From Ottelia alismoides (lineage: Eukaryota; Streptophyta; Magnoliopsida; Alismatales; Hydrocharitaceae): 64,000 nucleotides of DNA. Below are positions 34,250 through 46,097 of this stretch, one piece after another. Every line of letters starts with the position of its first letter. The first letter of the stretch is position 1. A program made the translations under genes and the position numbers. Where the stretch lies: NCBI GenBank assembly GCA_037367405.1, contig JAZKJV010003137.1, positions 124,001 through 188,000 of the forward strand, given 5' to 3'. The notes under the pieces were generated by a model. The model saw only the letters and a program-made list of their open reading frames with translations. It did no database searches and had not been told where the DNA came from.

Positions 34250-34629
34250 ATTGAGTATATTTATTTTGATTTCAAAAATAAATTTAAAATACAAAGAAAA
34301 TATAAAACCACTAAAATAAGTGTTTTTAAGTCATTAAAGTGCTTGTAAAATTCTTCTTTGTATAAATTACCTTTTGTATTTTTTGTTCGACGTGAAACTT
34401 TTAGATCTCATCGAGTTGTCACTTTTTGTTGATTCATCCTCCTACTATTTATTTTTAATTTTCTTTAATTTTATGATTTTTTAATTTTCTGGAGCAGTCA
34501 CGTGGACGCTTCCTCTCCATCCAACCGCTACCTTTTCTACACCATATGATCATTCTTTGGGTGCCTTCATCTCGGTCGTCCACCGCCGCTCTTCTTCCAG
34601 TCGTCTGATGAGATCTCTGGATTTGTCAG
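34250..34629 (+). mobile_element. Head of a further LTR-like block, truncated by LINE
   Basis: An AT-rich head is followed by CGACGTGAAACTTTTAGATC (34388-34407) and TCACGTGGACGC (about 34498), and then the block stops where LINE sequence begins near 34630. Confidence 0.4.
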
Positions 34630-35500
34630 AGCTACCCTCCACTATAACCAACCTACATTAATTTACGAATAACATCTCCATTTATAAACATGTTGAAAAA
34701 TATATCACAAGTATCTAAAAGAATCTCTTTTATATGTTATCGTCTCCAATCTTCATTTTGATTCCTTTACCATTGATTCCATCAAATGTGTGCTCCATAT
34801 ATTCAGTCTTAGCCCTACTTATATGAAATCCTTTAATCTCTGAGACATGTCGCCAAACCTCAAGCTTTTCATTTACTCCATCTATAGTCTCATCAATCAA
34901 CACAACATCATTGACTAATTCCATAGACCAATGTATCTTAATCTAAATGTGACTAGTCAACTCATTCATAATCAAAGTAAGACCAATGCTATTGTCAAAA
35001 TGGTCAGTCTTATCAAATCGGATCCTTACACAAGATGAAGTTCCATCATACATGTTCTCTACACGGTTAATGTATATGGCATGTACATGTCTCTTCTCCA
35101 ACACTCTCCACAATATCTCCGTTGGACTAAATCATAAGCTTTCTCCAAATCAATAAAGATCATATGGAGCTTCTTACTTTTAGATATATAAATCTCCATT
35201 TTTCTCCTCAAGAAATGGATAGCTTCACTAGTTGAGCGATCTAACATGAATATGGAAAGTTTTTTTAGAACTTGTCTCAACTTTCTTTCATTCACACGTT
35301 CTCAAATTTTCATAGTATGACTCATCAGTTTAATATATATAATTCAAACAATTCTGAATATCTTCTTTATTCTTATGAAGAGGCAGCACGATAATTCTCC
35401 TTTGTTCTCAAGGCATTTTCTTGCTTCGTCAAATAACATTGAATGAATTTATAAGCCAAGTTAAACTTCATTCACTTAGAACTCTCAATACTTTATAAAA
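34630..35500 (-). pseudogene. RTE-type LINE RT fragment with internal deletion
   Basis: On the minus strand the fragment reads IIVLPLHKNKEDIQNC, DRSTSEAIHFLRRKMEIY, LHMIFIDLEKAYDLVQR (catalytic Asp region), MYDGTSSCVR, LIMNELTSHI, VVLIDETIDGVNEKLEVWRH and KTEYMEHTF. Compared with the family, the block with the G-x-x-Q-G-S motif between IGLT and LIMNEL is missing, as is the YADD/FADD context before VVLIDE. The frame shifts several times. The catalytic site is therefore lost. The copy in unit 2 is at about 52940-53810. Confidence 0.75.
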
Positions 35501-37199
35501 ATGTCATCATGTTTGACAACGTGGCCCTACCACTCTTATTAATGAAAAATAAGCTCATTGTAGAAGGTGATAGAGAGCATGTGATAAAAAATGACTACAC
35601 CAAAAATTAATACAAAACTCAATTTTCAATGTAGTCAATTGTTTTATTTTGCTTCGGCAAATCTTAAGGTCGACTCATGAAGGTAATATGAGGGTTCAAA
35701 AGTAATTCTCAAATAATTCAGAATATTAAATTTTTAGATAAATGGTTTTTTAATTTTTGTGAATATTTGCATTTTTACGAGTTTTATATTTAAAAATTGT
35801 AACTAACTTTAACAATATGATGCATGGAAAATAATTTAATACAAGAAATAATGATATGCTATGTCTGACGATAAAATAAAAAGTTTATGGATTTTAGATG
35901 ATAAAATAAATGATGTAATGATGATGTTAAGATAATTGCAGGTTCAAGCAATCAATCTAGGAGCTAGGGAAATCAATTAATGAGTTCTCCCCTTTTATTG
36001 ATTTAAAAAACTATTGATAAATATGTTCAATTTAAGTCCTAGAAGAAATTACCCTAATTTTTCATTGATTGTTGAGCAACAACGAATCAATAGAATAAAT
36101 GGGCTCACATCACATGATTTCGTAGATAAATTTATGTTAAAAATGCCTCAAAATATAAATCTCGGTGTTATATGTGACGGGTAATGCAGAGAGAATCAAA
36201 ACGACACCAAGAATGTGAGAATCTGACTAAAAATGCTCAAAATATGAATTAAAAAAAATAAAAAATATGTCTCAAATATACCTTTTTGAAGAGCATGCGT
36301 GCAATTTTATTGGACACCTTATGTAAATTACCATAGGCAGGGGTGTGTTCTTGTGATTTCCAGGGTTGCGAGGGGTGCTCTCCAATTTGGCCAAGGTTAT
36401 GCGTGTGATGCACGTGACCGGGCCTCCTCGTAATTGGTAGGGAAAGTGAGTTCTCTTTTGTAAAAAGACCTACGTGGTGATGTTGGATGTGGATGGAGGT
36501 TCAGACCCGCACCTCCATGTGGAGGGTGCTTGCTGCTTCGGCCACCCGAGGCTTGAGGTTCGAGAACGAAGAGCATGGACGATTCAGATGTGGTGATGAA
36601 GGTGATTGATGAATCCCCATTCATCACTCTTTATTCTTTTATTTTAGCTAAATATCTTGGCAAAACATCTTGTATATAGTTGTAAATACAATAAGTTACC
36701 AATAGGCATGCGTTTGTTAAAAATTAATAATTAGCATGTATTTGTGAAAAAATAAAAGAATAAAGAATAAAAGAAAAAGAGGGAAATATTTATAATAAAT
36801 ATTGAGTGACCTAATCCCAAGAGAAGTCCCAATATGGACCTGATCTCCAAATAAAATAAGCAGAGAGAGATGGGGCAACTCTACCTTATACATATTCCCT
36901 CTATGTATATAGATATTTTATTTTCACAAAAATCAAAAATGTGTTTATATTACCTCGTATATATTACTAAAAATAAAACAAAAATTATAAAAATAAAATA
37001 AAGATAAAAATAAAATTCTCTCTGCAACCTTGTGCATATTACATGTATATCTATTTCATATCCATATTTATTTGACATTTGTAAATAACTCATAAAAATA
37101 AAACAAAAGTATTTTATTTTCTAAAGTTTATGTTGTAAATAAATAAAATATAAAATTGGGGTATTTGTACAAAAATAATAAAATAAAAATTAAAATAAA
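35501..37199. other. AT-rich non-coding DNA with a GC-richer island
   Basis: 35501-36290 and 36630-37199 are AT-rich and featureless. The island at 36320-36620 looks, on the minus strand, like the pyrimidine-rich part of an LTR (TGGAGAGCACCCCTCGCAAC, then AATTTACATAAGG), so an inverted LTR fragment is possible but unproved. Confidence 0.35.
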
Positions 37200-40100
37200 C
37201 AAGTATTTTATACATGTATATAATGTAATATAATGTATATACCTTAATTTATTTTTCATAAAATAAATAAAATCACTAAAAAAAAGTTTGAAAAATAATA
37301 AAGATTTTTAATTTTATTTTTTTTAATTTAAATCCATTTATTATTTTTAATCTATTTATTTTTGAATTATCCTGCTATTTTGTCATGTAGCGGCTTTTGT
37401 CCTTTTCCTCCGCCGCTCGGGATTGGTCCACGTCAGATTTGTTGACTCAGGTCAACTGACCCCTCTGCCACATTATTGGCTCGGATCAGATTCCGCCCGC
37501 TATTCTCCGATTTATCTCAATCCGATCGACTCCTTCTCCCATTTGCAGCTTTGATTACCGAGCGTAGATCCACGATCCACGCCCGATGATTTTCTTAGGG
37601 GTCTGACCCTCGATTCGTGCGCCCATTCTCCATCCTTCTCGGATCCTGCAAGGTATATAGTCTCCTGGAGCCGCAGCTTCTTCCGCATCTTTGGCCCTTG
37701 CCCTCGTCTCCAGTGAGATCCGTCTTCTTCCTTGAGTGACAACAAGCGAGGGAGTGCGTTGTAGTGAGGTCTTGAGGTGCATAGACCTAGGTCCGGCGAT
37801 GTCATCACCGTGCTCCACCGCAAGGAGAGCTCGAGCCTCTGGACACGTCGCACCGGTGAGGCGAAGACCCACAGAGGTCCCTGACCTTCAGCCCAGACGA
37901 CCCCATTCACCATGTATCCTAGATAACCTCTTGTATGCTGTAGATTCAATCTTTTTGATTTCCGGTCAAACCGCAATCCTCGAATCATCCATCGTGATCA
38001 GACCAACCATTTGTCATCTCGATGTTCGCATTATCTCCATCAAACTTCTCCCCACCTACTACGCCCCTTCATTCATCTCGTTCGCCCAGGAACGAGCCCC
38101 CAAGCCCTCCTTCGCCGTCGCTTCACTGGAGGGCTACGCCCCACCTCATCCTTCACCCATTTTGCGTACTAACGGGTCGAGGAACTTTGCCCTCGACCCA
38201 GTGATTCATCTGTGTAGGTTTAGCATCGAAAGAACCTCATCTGGAGGTTTGGATTTCAGAGCATAACAACTCCACGTCCTCAGCATCGCCGGGCCACTCC
38301 AGACATCCCCGACCTCATTGGAGCATAGCAGCAGCGGCGGATCGTCACCAGCTTCCTTTTCCCCATCATAGCAGCCTCAGAGGACGCCTCAGTCGTACGT
38401 AGCAACCAGTCAAAGCTCGCGGGAGGTGATTTCTTCGTCGTTCTTCCAGGAGGTGTCTCCGTCGTTGGATCGAGGCCCCCGCCAGTTCTAATCTCCGACG
38501 TTCATTATTCGGGGGTCGTCGATCAACTGATCCATCTGAGGATCATCTTTCAGCCGTTCATCATCGAAGAGGCATCTGGGGATCTCAACCGTTCGATCGT
38601 TAGTGGGAAGCCCTCAACCTTTGGATAGCTGATAATAAATGGGTATTTGCACTTAGGCCCTCCTACCTGTTTACATTGCAACATTAAACCTGTAAATATT
38701 TTTAGCCATTGTGTTTATTTTGGATAATTTACACTTCAGACCTTATACTTTTGTTATTTGCAATTTGGTCCCTTTGTTTGTGTAGCACGTGGTCCATCAC
38801 GTGACCCCTTGAGTTATTTGCATTTCGAATCCTGGACTATATTGTTGGTATTAATTGAAGTTTTATTCTTCTTATTTACATTTAAACCCCTGAGTGGCTT
38901 GTTCACGTGCCGCCCTCGTGCGGATCTGGACTTTTTGCATATTATGCCCTACATTCTCTCCACGTGTTACTGTTTGTCTATAACTTTTAAATAATTGCAT
39001 ATAGGTCCCTATGTGTTGTGTACTTGACTTGTATTTTAATAAATAGTAGATTTCGTCCAACATTTATGAAATTTTGAAACATGGCTCTTGCCATGGTGTA
39101 GGAATTTCCATGAATTTTTGGTTGCATTTTGTTTCCATTTAGTATTTTTAAACATTCAAAAACCTTAAAAATTGCTAATGTTTGTCTTTAAAAATACACT
39201 AAAAATATTAAAATCCCTTAAAAAATTCCAAAAATATTCTTGTGTGTTTGCTTTGATTTGTTCTTGCTTCAATACAAAATTTGTTGCATTTGCATTTCTA
39301 AAATCCATAAAAATTGGAAAACATCAAAAATCTTATAAAAATCAATAAAGTTCAGAAAAAAACAAAAAAATATGTTTTCTTCTTCTGTAGTTAGTTTTTA
39401 GGTTATAGTTTCACATAAAATTGCTGTTGGATTTTACAGTCATTTTAAGTATGTTTAACTTGCCTTTAGATCTCAACTGTACACTGTTTCACATTTTTGG
39501 CCTTGTTTCATTTTTAGAACATTAACTAAAAATCAAAAAAAATCAAGAAAATTAACAAAAAACATCTGAATATTTCAAAAAACCCAAAAATACTTTTATT
39601 CGAATTTTCTGAGCATTTTTTGATGTGTTAAATAATTGTTGGTTTGTGAGTTTGTGAGTGTTTTTTATACCTTTTCTTTATATTAAAAATTCCAAAAAAT
39701 TTTGAAAAACATAAAATCCACCAAAAATATTTGCTTCTTGGATTTCTGACTACTTCGTAGCCTAGGCATACCGTGCTCCTTGAGTTCGACCCTGGTAGCT
39801 ATACCATGTAAAATAAATAGCTAGGCCGCTATTTTTTCCTTGATTTATTGATTTTTATCATTGGTGGTCTCCCTTTTTCTTGATTGACTTCGCCTCGCGG
39901 TTCGGGTCGCAACGACCTTATATACACCTTATTATATGACCTTATAATAATGGTAGATTGACACATTTTCTATTTCTGACTTTCTAGCGAGGGCCCGACG
40001 ATCGAGGGCGGCTTTCTTCGAAGAGCCGAGGCACCCGCAAGGCTTGGAGGCGGCTCGTTTCTGCATTAAGCCGTAGGAGAGCGTAGGAGAGCCGTAGGAG

Positions 40101-40496
40101 GAGTGTGGGGAGCTGTAGTGTGGTTTAGTTAGTTTAGATTTTATTCCTGCACATTATTATTGTAATAATATAGGACAGAGACTCTCAGACTTGGTGAATG
40201 CTTCGGGGTCTGTTTCGCCAAGTACGAGTGTGCTCGAGGGACCTCACTGCGGTTTTTCGCCGGTTTTGATTTTTCATCGATTTATTTTCTGCTTATCTGA
40301 TTTCTGAAGGATTTAGCCCTTAGACTTAGGAGTTTTTGTGACTTTGACGTAATTAATTAAGGCCAAATCCTAATTATCTGCCTGCTCCTATAGATCGATA
40401 ATTGGACTTAATTAATTCACAAAGAAAAAGTCAGTTTAATTAGGCTCGAGTCCACGTGCCGTGAGCAACCACATACAACACGTGCAGGATCCGTTG
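37200..40496 (+). mobile_element. Probable 5' LTR of the Athila-like element, unit 1
   Basis: It lies upstream of gag in the same orientation. An AT-rich head, GTCCACGTCAG, a pyrimidine-rich transcribed-looking part (37400-38600), TATTTGCACTTAGGCCCTCC (about 38644), a second AT-rich stretch, GTGCTCCTTGAGTTCGACCC (39773-39792) and AACACGTGCAGGATCC precede TGGCGGACACCGAGTGG at 40497. The last word may be the primer-binding site; I cannot assign the tRNA. The 5' edge is uncertain because no paired 3' LTR exists in the window. Open frames at 37512-38266 on both strands are compositional. Confidence 0.45.
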
Positions 40497-41196
40497 TGGC
40501 GGACACCGAGTGGTTCCCAACATCGGACTCAGGACTTGGTTTGATTAGCTGACTACTGTGCTTATCGTGTAGAACTTGCTTCGTCTAAGGCCGATTTCTT
40601 CTTGCATCATATAGGTAGTTTACTTTTAGTCTTTATTTTATATGTGGATCACCCTGCATGTAGAGAGCTGGAGTCAGGTACGCATTTCTTACTCTTCGTG
40701 CATCATCGTGTTTGATCGCACATCGGCTTTTTCGCCTTCTCCACCAGTTTTTGGACTTAAAATAAATAGGAGAATCGAAAAATTCGTTAAGCGTTGTTTA
40801 ATTTGAAAAATACCTAAAAAACAAAAACTATAAAATTGAGACTGGTAAAACACACATGACCCTAAAAGACACCTCACCAAAAATTTTTCTTGGGAGAGTA
40901 ACACCCTCATTGTATGATTTGGATGTGCGAGAGAGTGACCAACACACTAGGCTAGAGCCATATCTGATTTCTTGACACACTACTGGCCTTTTATACGGGA
41001 CAGTCTGTTAGGAGTATTGGATTCCTATCATCTCGCTTAATCGCTCTGAAAGACTGTCTTATCACATAATAAAATTGACAAGATAACTGACCGAGCATTT
41101 CCGGTCTTCAACTCCGCGTCGAGTAGGTGAATTGGGGGTTTGCTTTCTAATCTTGTGTGTTTCCAGATCTCATCCGCATTCACTCGCCACTTCAAG
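40497..41196 (+). other. Leader between LTR and gag, unit 1
   Basis: It starts with the possible primer-binding site TGGCGGACACCGAGTGG. Just before gag, GTGTGTTTCCAG (about 41155-41166) looks like a splice acceptor, as some gypsy elements use for a subgenomic RNA. No ORF is recognised. Confidence 0.4.
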
Positions 41197-43587
41197 ATGA
41201 TGGGCAGGAGGTCCATAAGGCAGCCCCTGGCTGCACCGCTTTATAGCACTTCAGCTCGCTCATCTAGGCTGGTTTGTGAGAGCCGAGACCCGGTCTCCAA
41301 ACCCGAGTTTGATTCCTCCCAGTTCCCCCTCAACCACCCTTCTTCTAGTCCTGAGGTTCCCAAGCAGGGACTGCAGCAGACATCAGATGATTTATCGGCA
41401 CCTGAGTTAGGGTCTTTTACCTTTGCTGAGACCATGGACAGCAACGAGGAGCGCACCGATGGACCCTGTGGGACAGAGACATATGTATTGGATCAGGGTG
41501 CCATCAACAACACCCTATTAGCCTCTCTGGAGACCATACAACTTCAGATCGGAGACCAGGAGGCTTTCATGGTGGATATGCACCGTGAGATGGAGCAGTT
41601 GAGAGTCAACAGAAATTAGCGCAGAGTCGCCGGAGGAGGAGGAGATATTCCTGATGACAGAGAGCCTGGGGAGCCGGCACAGCCAGCACCACCAGCACGA
41701 CCGATGAGGGAGTTGCACAACCCTGATTCGACTCTCACCCATAGATGGATAGTGCTGCCAACCATTGTGGGGGACTTCAATTTCCCACCTCAGACGATTC
41801 GGCTTCTTCCCTGCTTCCATGGGCTCGCCACAGAGGAGCCACACCTCCATCTCCAAGAGTTTGAGATGATCTGGAGTACTGTCTACGATCGTCATGTGGA
41901 CAAGGATACCATTCAGATGATGGTCTTACCTTTCTCCCTCGTAGACAGAGCAACCAACTGGATGAAGCACATAGGGAGATTTGTTACTACGTGGGAACAT
42001 CTCTGAACCGAGTACTTGAACAAGTACTATCCACTCGGTCGGACCAATGCAGCCAGGGCTCTTTCCATGCTCCCCAACGAGCGGTTTCACGAGGCATGGG
42101 ATAGGTTCAGGGAGCTCACAGACCGGTGCCCACACCATGATATATCCAAGTCCAACCTTGTCCAGAGTTTCTTCTGCGTGCTTACACCGGAGCTACAGGG
42201 GCTAGTTAATGCATCCTGTGGGGGGGTCATATTTTGCCAAGGATAAGGATCAGGTCTGGGCCATCTACGAGGAGATGGCTGAGAACTACATTGTGATGTC
42301 CCAGACCCGGTTGTACACTTAGAGGAAGCCCCACCCACTAGTCGTGTCCTGTCAGAGGATAACATGAGTTGATGCCCGTCCTTCTACATCTGCAGCGGCC
42401 GCAGTGTAGGCAGAGTCGACAGTCGCTGATATGGGGATTATCAGCGAGAAGTTGGACCGGATAGATTTGATAGAGAAGAAGTAGTGCCAGGGCATGTCAC
42501 AGATCGATAAGATGGCACAGACAATGAATGACCTGAAGACCCAGATCATGTGTCTCCAGGAGGCACAGACAGCTTCTCAGCCCCGTCTCAGGTCACAGGC
42601 AGATCCCACCAGCAGCGACAGCTCGTCCCAGCACTTCAGCCAGTCCAGACAGGTTCACCATGTTCAGGCGGAGTCGTACCAACAGTTGTAGCAGTACTAC
42701 CAGCCACCACCATCTCAGGACACTCAGATGGTGGTCTACCAGCCGGATCAGCCCCTGGCAGTCCTTCCCCCACCCACTTATGAGCAGGAGCCGTTGATGG
42801 ATGTCAACGGATATGGTATGACCGACCTCAGCCTGGGATCTGACGAGACCATCCCGGATTCCGTTGGTCGACCGGAGGTACCAGTTCCCAGCAACAATCT
42901 CCAATTCAGGGTGGCCAGTACGACCAACAGTCACACCAGCAACCCCAGTTCCCGTAGCACCAGCAACCACATCCCCAACCACAGTATCAGCAGCATGGTC
43001 CTCGTCCCTATCAGCAGGGACAATCTTGGAGGCAACAACAACAACTTCAGCAGTTTCATTCTCAGCAGTAGTACCCATCTCACTCTCAGTCACAACAGCC
43101 TCAGTTTCAAAGAGGCCACCCGTCAGGTTCTGATGGGCCCACCTATGAGAACCCCACCTTGGATGATCTAGCCCACCTCATATTCGAGCAACAGACTGCC
43201 TTCAAACTGGAGATGGACGAGTTCAGACAGGAGATAAGAGAGATTGTGAGAGGAAAGGCCGTCATACATGCGCAGATTGAGCCCAACCCGAAGAACATGA
43301 AGAGGAAGTCTGAGCAGGTAGAGTTTACAGAGGTTACCACTCCTAGTGATTCACTTGGTGATGTTTCTGCATATCATTTTATTGCTGACTTTGTTATACT
43401 TAGGAGAGGTAGGATGCCAGCCGGCGGCGCCTCATCTGTGCGACGACCACATGGAGATCTTGGAGCGCCAGATGAGGAGGAGAGCGGTGCTGATGCCGCT
43501 CGTGGTGATGATGATGACGGTGGTTCTGACGACACCAAGGATGTTGATCCAGCCGATGGTACTGAGGCCGTCGCTTCACAGATTTAG
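41197..43587 (+). pseudogene. Athila-like gag, unit 1
   Basis: The probable start is the Met pair at 41197 (MMGRRSIRQPLAAP). The capsid region is clear: VDRATNWMKHIGRFVTTWEH, then a TGA, EYLNKYYPLGRTNAARALS, FHEAWDRFRELTDRCPHH and LVNASCGG, the order seen in Athila-type Gag. A run of seven G (42220-42226) shifts the frame where unit 2 has six. A Q/P-rich stretch (42500-43130) and NPTLDDLAHLIFEQQ to about 43587 complete the polyprotein. Stops at 41617, 42004, 42319 and others mean no full Gag can be made. Gag would normally build the virus-like particle. Confidence 0.85.
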
Positions 43588-44360
43588 GAGGCGGTGGTGC
43601 TGATGCCACCAGATTCGATGCTGAGCCAGAGCACGGTACTGATGCCGCAAGTCTAGATGTCGTAGGTGGTACTGAGGCCACCATTTCTATTCATGTTGCA
43701 TTACCGTCTGTGTCTGTATCTCAGGACGATTCTAGAAATAAAGGAAAGGGTTCTTCATTTGTGAGTCCATCTGTTTTGCTTGGAGATGTTTGTATGGATT
43801 CTATCTTGTCACAACAACAGCGACTCGATCCTAGCCCTCCATCCGAAGAGGGCCCATCCATCCCCTTTACCCAAGCACTCCGCTTGGCTAAGGGGACCGG
43901 AAAAGAAAATCCAAAAAATCCCATCAGCTAGAGTTCAACCAGTAGATGATAGATATATTCCAGATACAACTGACTCTACAGGAGGCCTTGGAGCACATCC
44001 CCCTCTTCTAGAGAAACCTTAGAGAGAGGACCACCATTCGCAGGAAGAGGAGGAACCACCACTCAGAGATGCATGTGCTCACTCGTGCCACCTGCTTTGC
44101 CATCTAGAACCGTCTGCCAGCTAAGAAGCCAGATGCAGGAGATCCCTATGTCAGATGCCACATACATGAGCAGAGGTTTGATCGGACTCTATTAGACAAC
44201 GGTTCTTCGATTAACCTACTTTTGGAAACCTTACTCGATCGTTTTGAGTTTGGCCCTCTTAGACAGAGCAGGACGGTCCTTCAGTTTGTTGATCGATCTG
44301 TCAAAAGGCCGAAGGGGTTGCTGAAGGACGTGGTCATCACAATTCAGGGCATGTAATTCT
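43588..44360 (+). pseudogene. Athila-like aspartic protease region, unit 1, truncated
   Basis: MHVLTRATCFAI, then a TAG where unit 2 has a Gln codon, RLPAKKPDAGDPYVRC, and the protease core LLDNGSSINLL (about 44195-44225). The active-site triplet is D-N-G in place of the usual D-S/T-G; Athila relatives also vary here. It ends VVITIQGM and stops at 44354-44356. At 44360/44361 the sequence jumps directly into MULE DNA; the rest of protease and the start of RT, seen in unit 2, are deleted. Confidence 0.8.
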
Positions 44361-44361
44361 C

Positions 44362-45878
44362 CGATGGATCATATATTGGTTCGTTGTGTATTGAAGAAAG
44401 AAGAGATTCCTGACCGTGATCGGACAATAATTCCACCCTTGCATCAGTATCCCCCATGCAAGCTTGTTCATTCACTCTTTCAGCTTCATTCACTCCTTCC
44501 TCTTCCTCATCGTAATCGTCTTCATCTCCATCGTCACCATTATTTTCATCATCATCTTGAGCATCATCTTCCTCATATATGGATTGGTTAAGATCAAACA
44601 ATTGTTTTGATGATGTTCCCACATCAATTTGAGATGGAGTGATCTCAGCTTCCTCAATTAGAAGGTCCATCATCCCCACCTGCCAATTCACTCGCAACAT
44701 TAAGTTTGTAATTTTATCTGTGTCAATCATGATTGGACGAAACAAGCTGGCATTTGCAGGCCACTTGCAGGTGATCTTAATATCATATATATATCGGGTG
44801 TATACCCAGTAAGCTCATATATATGAGCAAGCAAATCGTCATAAGTACTAGATACAAGCACTCTAATCATGTCACTATAACATCCTTCATAAGCAATCTC
44901 AGTATTCATGATTCTAACACGTCCGCCCCAGAACACATATAGCGTATCAATCTCAGTCATTTCCTATATATCACTAAAAATTATTAAATGACCTACAAAC
45001 TTGTACTCGTAGAATTCTATTGTTAAAGAAAATTGAAAAGGACATGCATGACAAAAGCTCTAAACCGTGTCTCTATCCACATCTTCCTATACAATCTCTA
45101 TTCCCATTAGTTACAAATCTCCCATTAGTTATTTGAAAGATCAAAACTAGGACAAGTTTTTATAACTACAACTATTGATATACTCCTCTTTTATCATTAC
45201 TCTACAGTTTAATATATCCATGACTAGTATAAATGTCAAATTAAAAGTAGCACAAGTAGCAATATTATGGACAATATTACAGCTACCAACTTTGTGAAAG
45301 ATGGCACAATTGGCAAGAATATCACAATTAGCAGGACTATCACAACTAGCAAGAATAACACAACTACCAATATCATAGCTCAGTTACAATGTGATGTTAA
45401 ATTATACCACTATCATTATTATATTTAATATTACTTAACTTAAAATTCTACTAAATAAGAAATAAAAAAATTAAATACAATTACATACCTTAATTGAAGA
45501 GGAGGAGCAAGATCTTGGACTTGAAAGAGAAGTAGAATGGATGAGGGAGGTGTGTGGAATGAGACGGGAGGGGGGGGGGGTTATAGTGGTTCCGAGGGCC
45601 TCGGCACGGTAAACCGTTTGCCACGGTCGCCTGGTCAGCGACATTTCTGCCGCAGCGAACGGTTTGCCGCAGCAGGGGCATTCATTCGTCGTTATTCCCT
45701 CGAAGACCGGAGCAGCCTCGTCGACCGCGCCCAACATACCTCGCGGCAAACGATTTACCGCTCCACCTAGGCATGCGGCAAATCGTTTGCCAATATATCC
45801 TACCTTTGGGAATTATTTCGAATCTGTATCCAGAATAGGCAATAATTTCCATACCTACCCCATTCTGGGAAATAACTC
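44362..45878 (-). mobile_element. MULE right half, copy B, without left end
   Basis: It repeats 26029-27562: transposase N-terminal coding (MTEIDTLYVFWGGRVRI from 44960, acidic stretch to 44362), leader, and right TIR (45743-45878) with GCGGCAAACGATTTACCGC. TCTCACTAT follows at 45879-45887, the same target duplication as for the complete element. No left TIR exists for this copy. It arose by duplication and not by a new transposition. Confidence 0.9.
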
Positions 45879-46097
45879 TCTCACTATCATTAGAGTGAGT
45901 GCCTTTTCCCCCTCCGTACCAATAAACTCACAACTATCTCTCCAAATTCAAACCCATCCATATCCTCCTTGTATATCAATGCTTTAAAATATGTCTAATG
46001 AAGTGGATCTTTGTAATGTAAATAGACGATACGAATTTTAGATCATATATGTATATAATTGCATATTTTCTTCCATGTGTATAAAAAAAATAAAATC

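Larger units (their letters stand above)
26029..44361. repeat. Giant tandem unit 1 (18.3 kb)
   Basis: It corresponds base for base to unit 2 with an offset of 18333 at the left edge, 18319 in the middle and 18229 near the right edge. The order of contents is MULE right half, flank, RTE LINE with inserted element, LTR-like block, LINE piece, LTR and leader, Athila-like gag and protease. At the right edge, protease sequence joins MULE sequence directly because about 1.11 kb present in unit 2 (62590-63700) is missing. Confidence 0.93.

Noticed and set aside
36320..36620. Inverted LTR fragment or gene in the GC-richer island
   Set aside because: The similarity to LTR landmarks is too weak to set ends, and the 76-codon frame has no recognisable domain.
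37512..38266. Long overlapping open frames on both strands (158 and 176 codons), also at 55831-56585
   Set aside because: Both strands are open because the region is GC-rich. There is no recognisable domain, changes between units alter residues freely, and the place fits the pyrimidine-rich part of an LTR.
39773..39800. tRNA gene at GAGTTCGACC
   Set aside because: Only the T-arm-like word is present; no acceptor stem, D-arm or anticodon arm can be folded around it.
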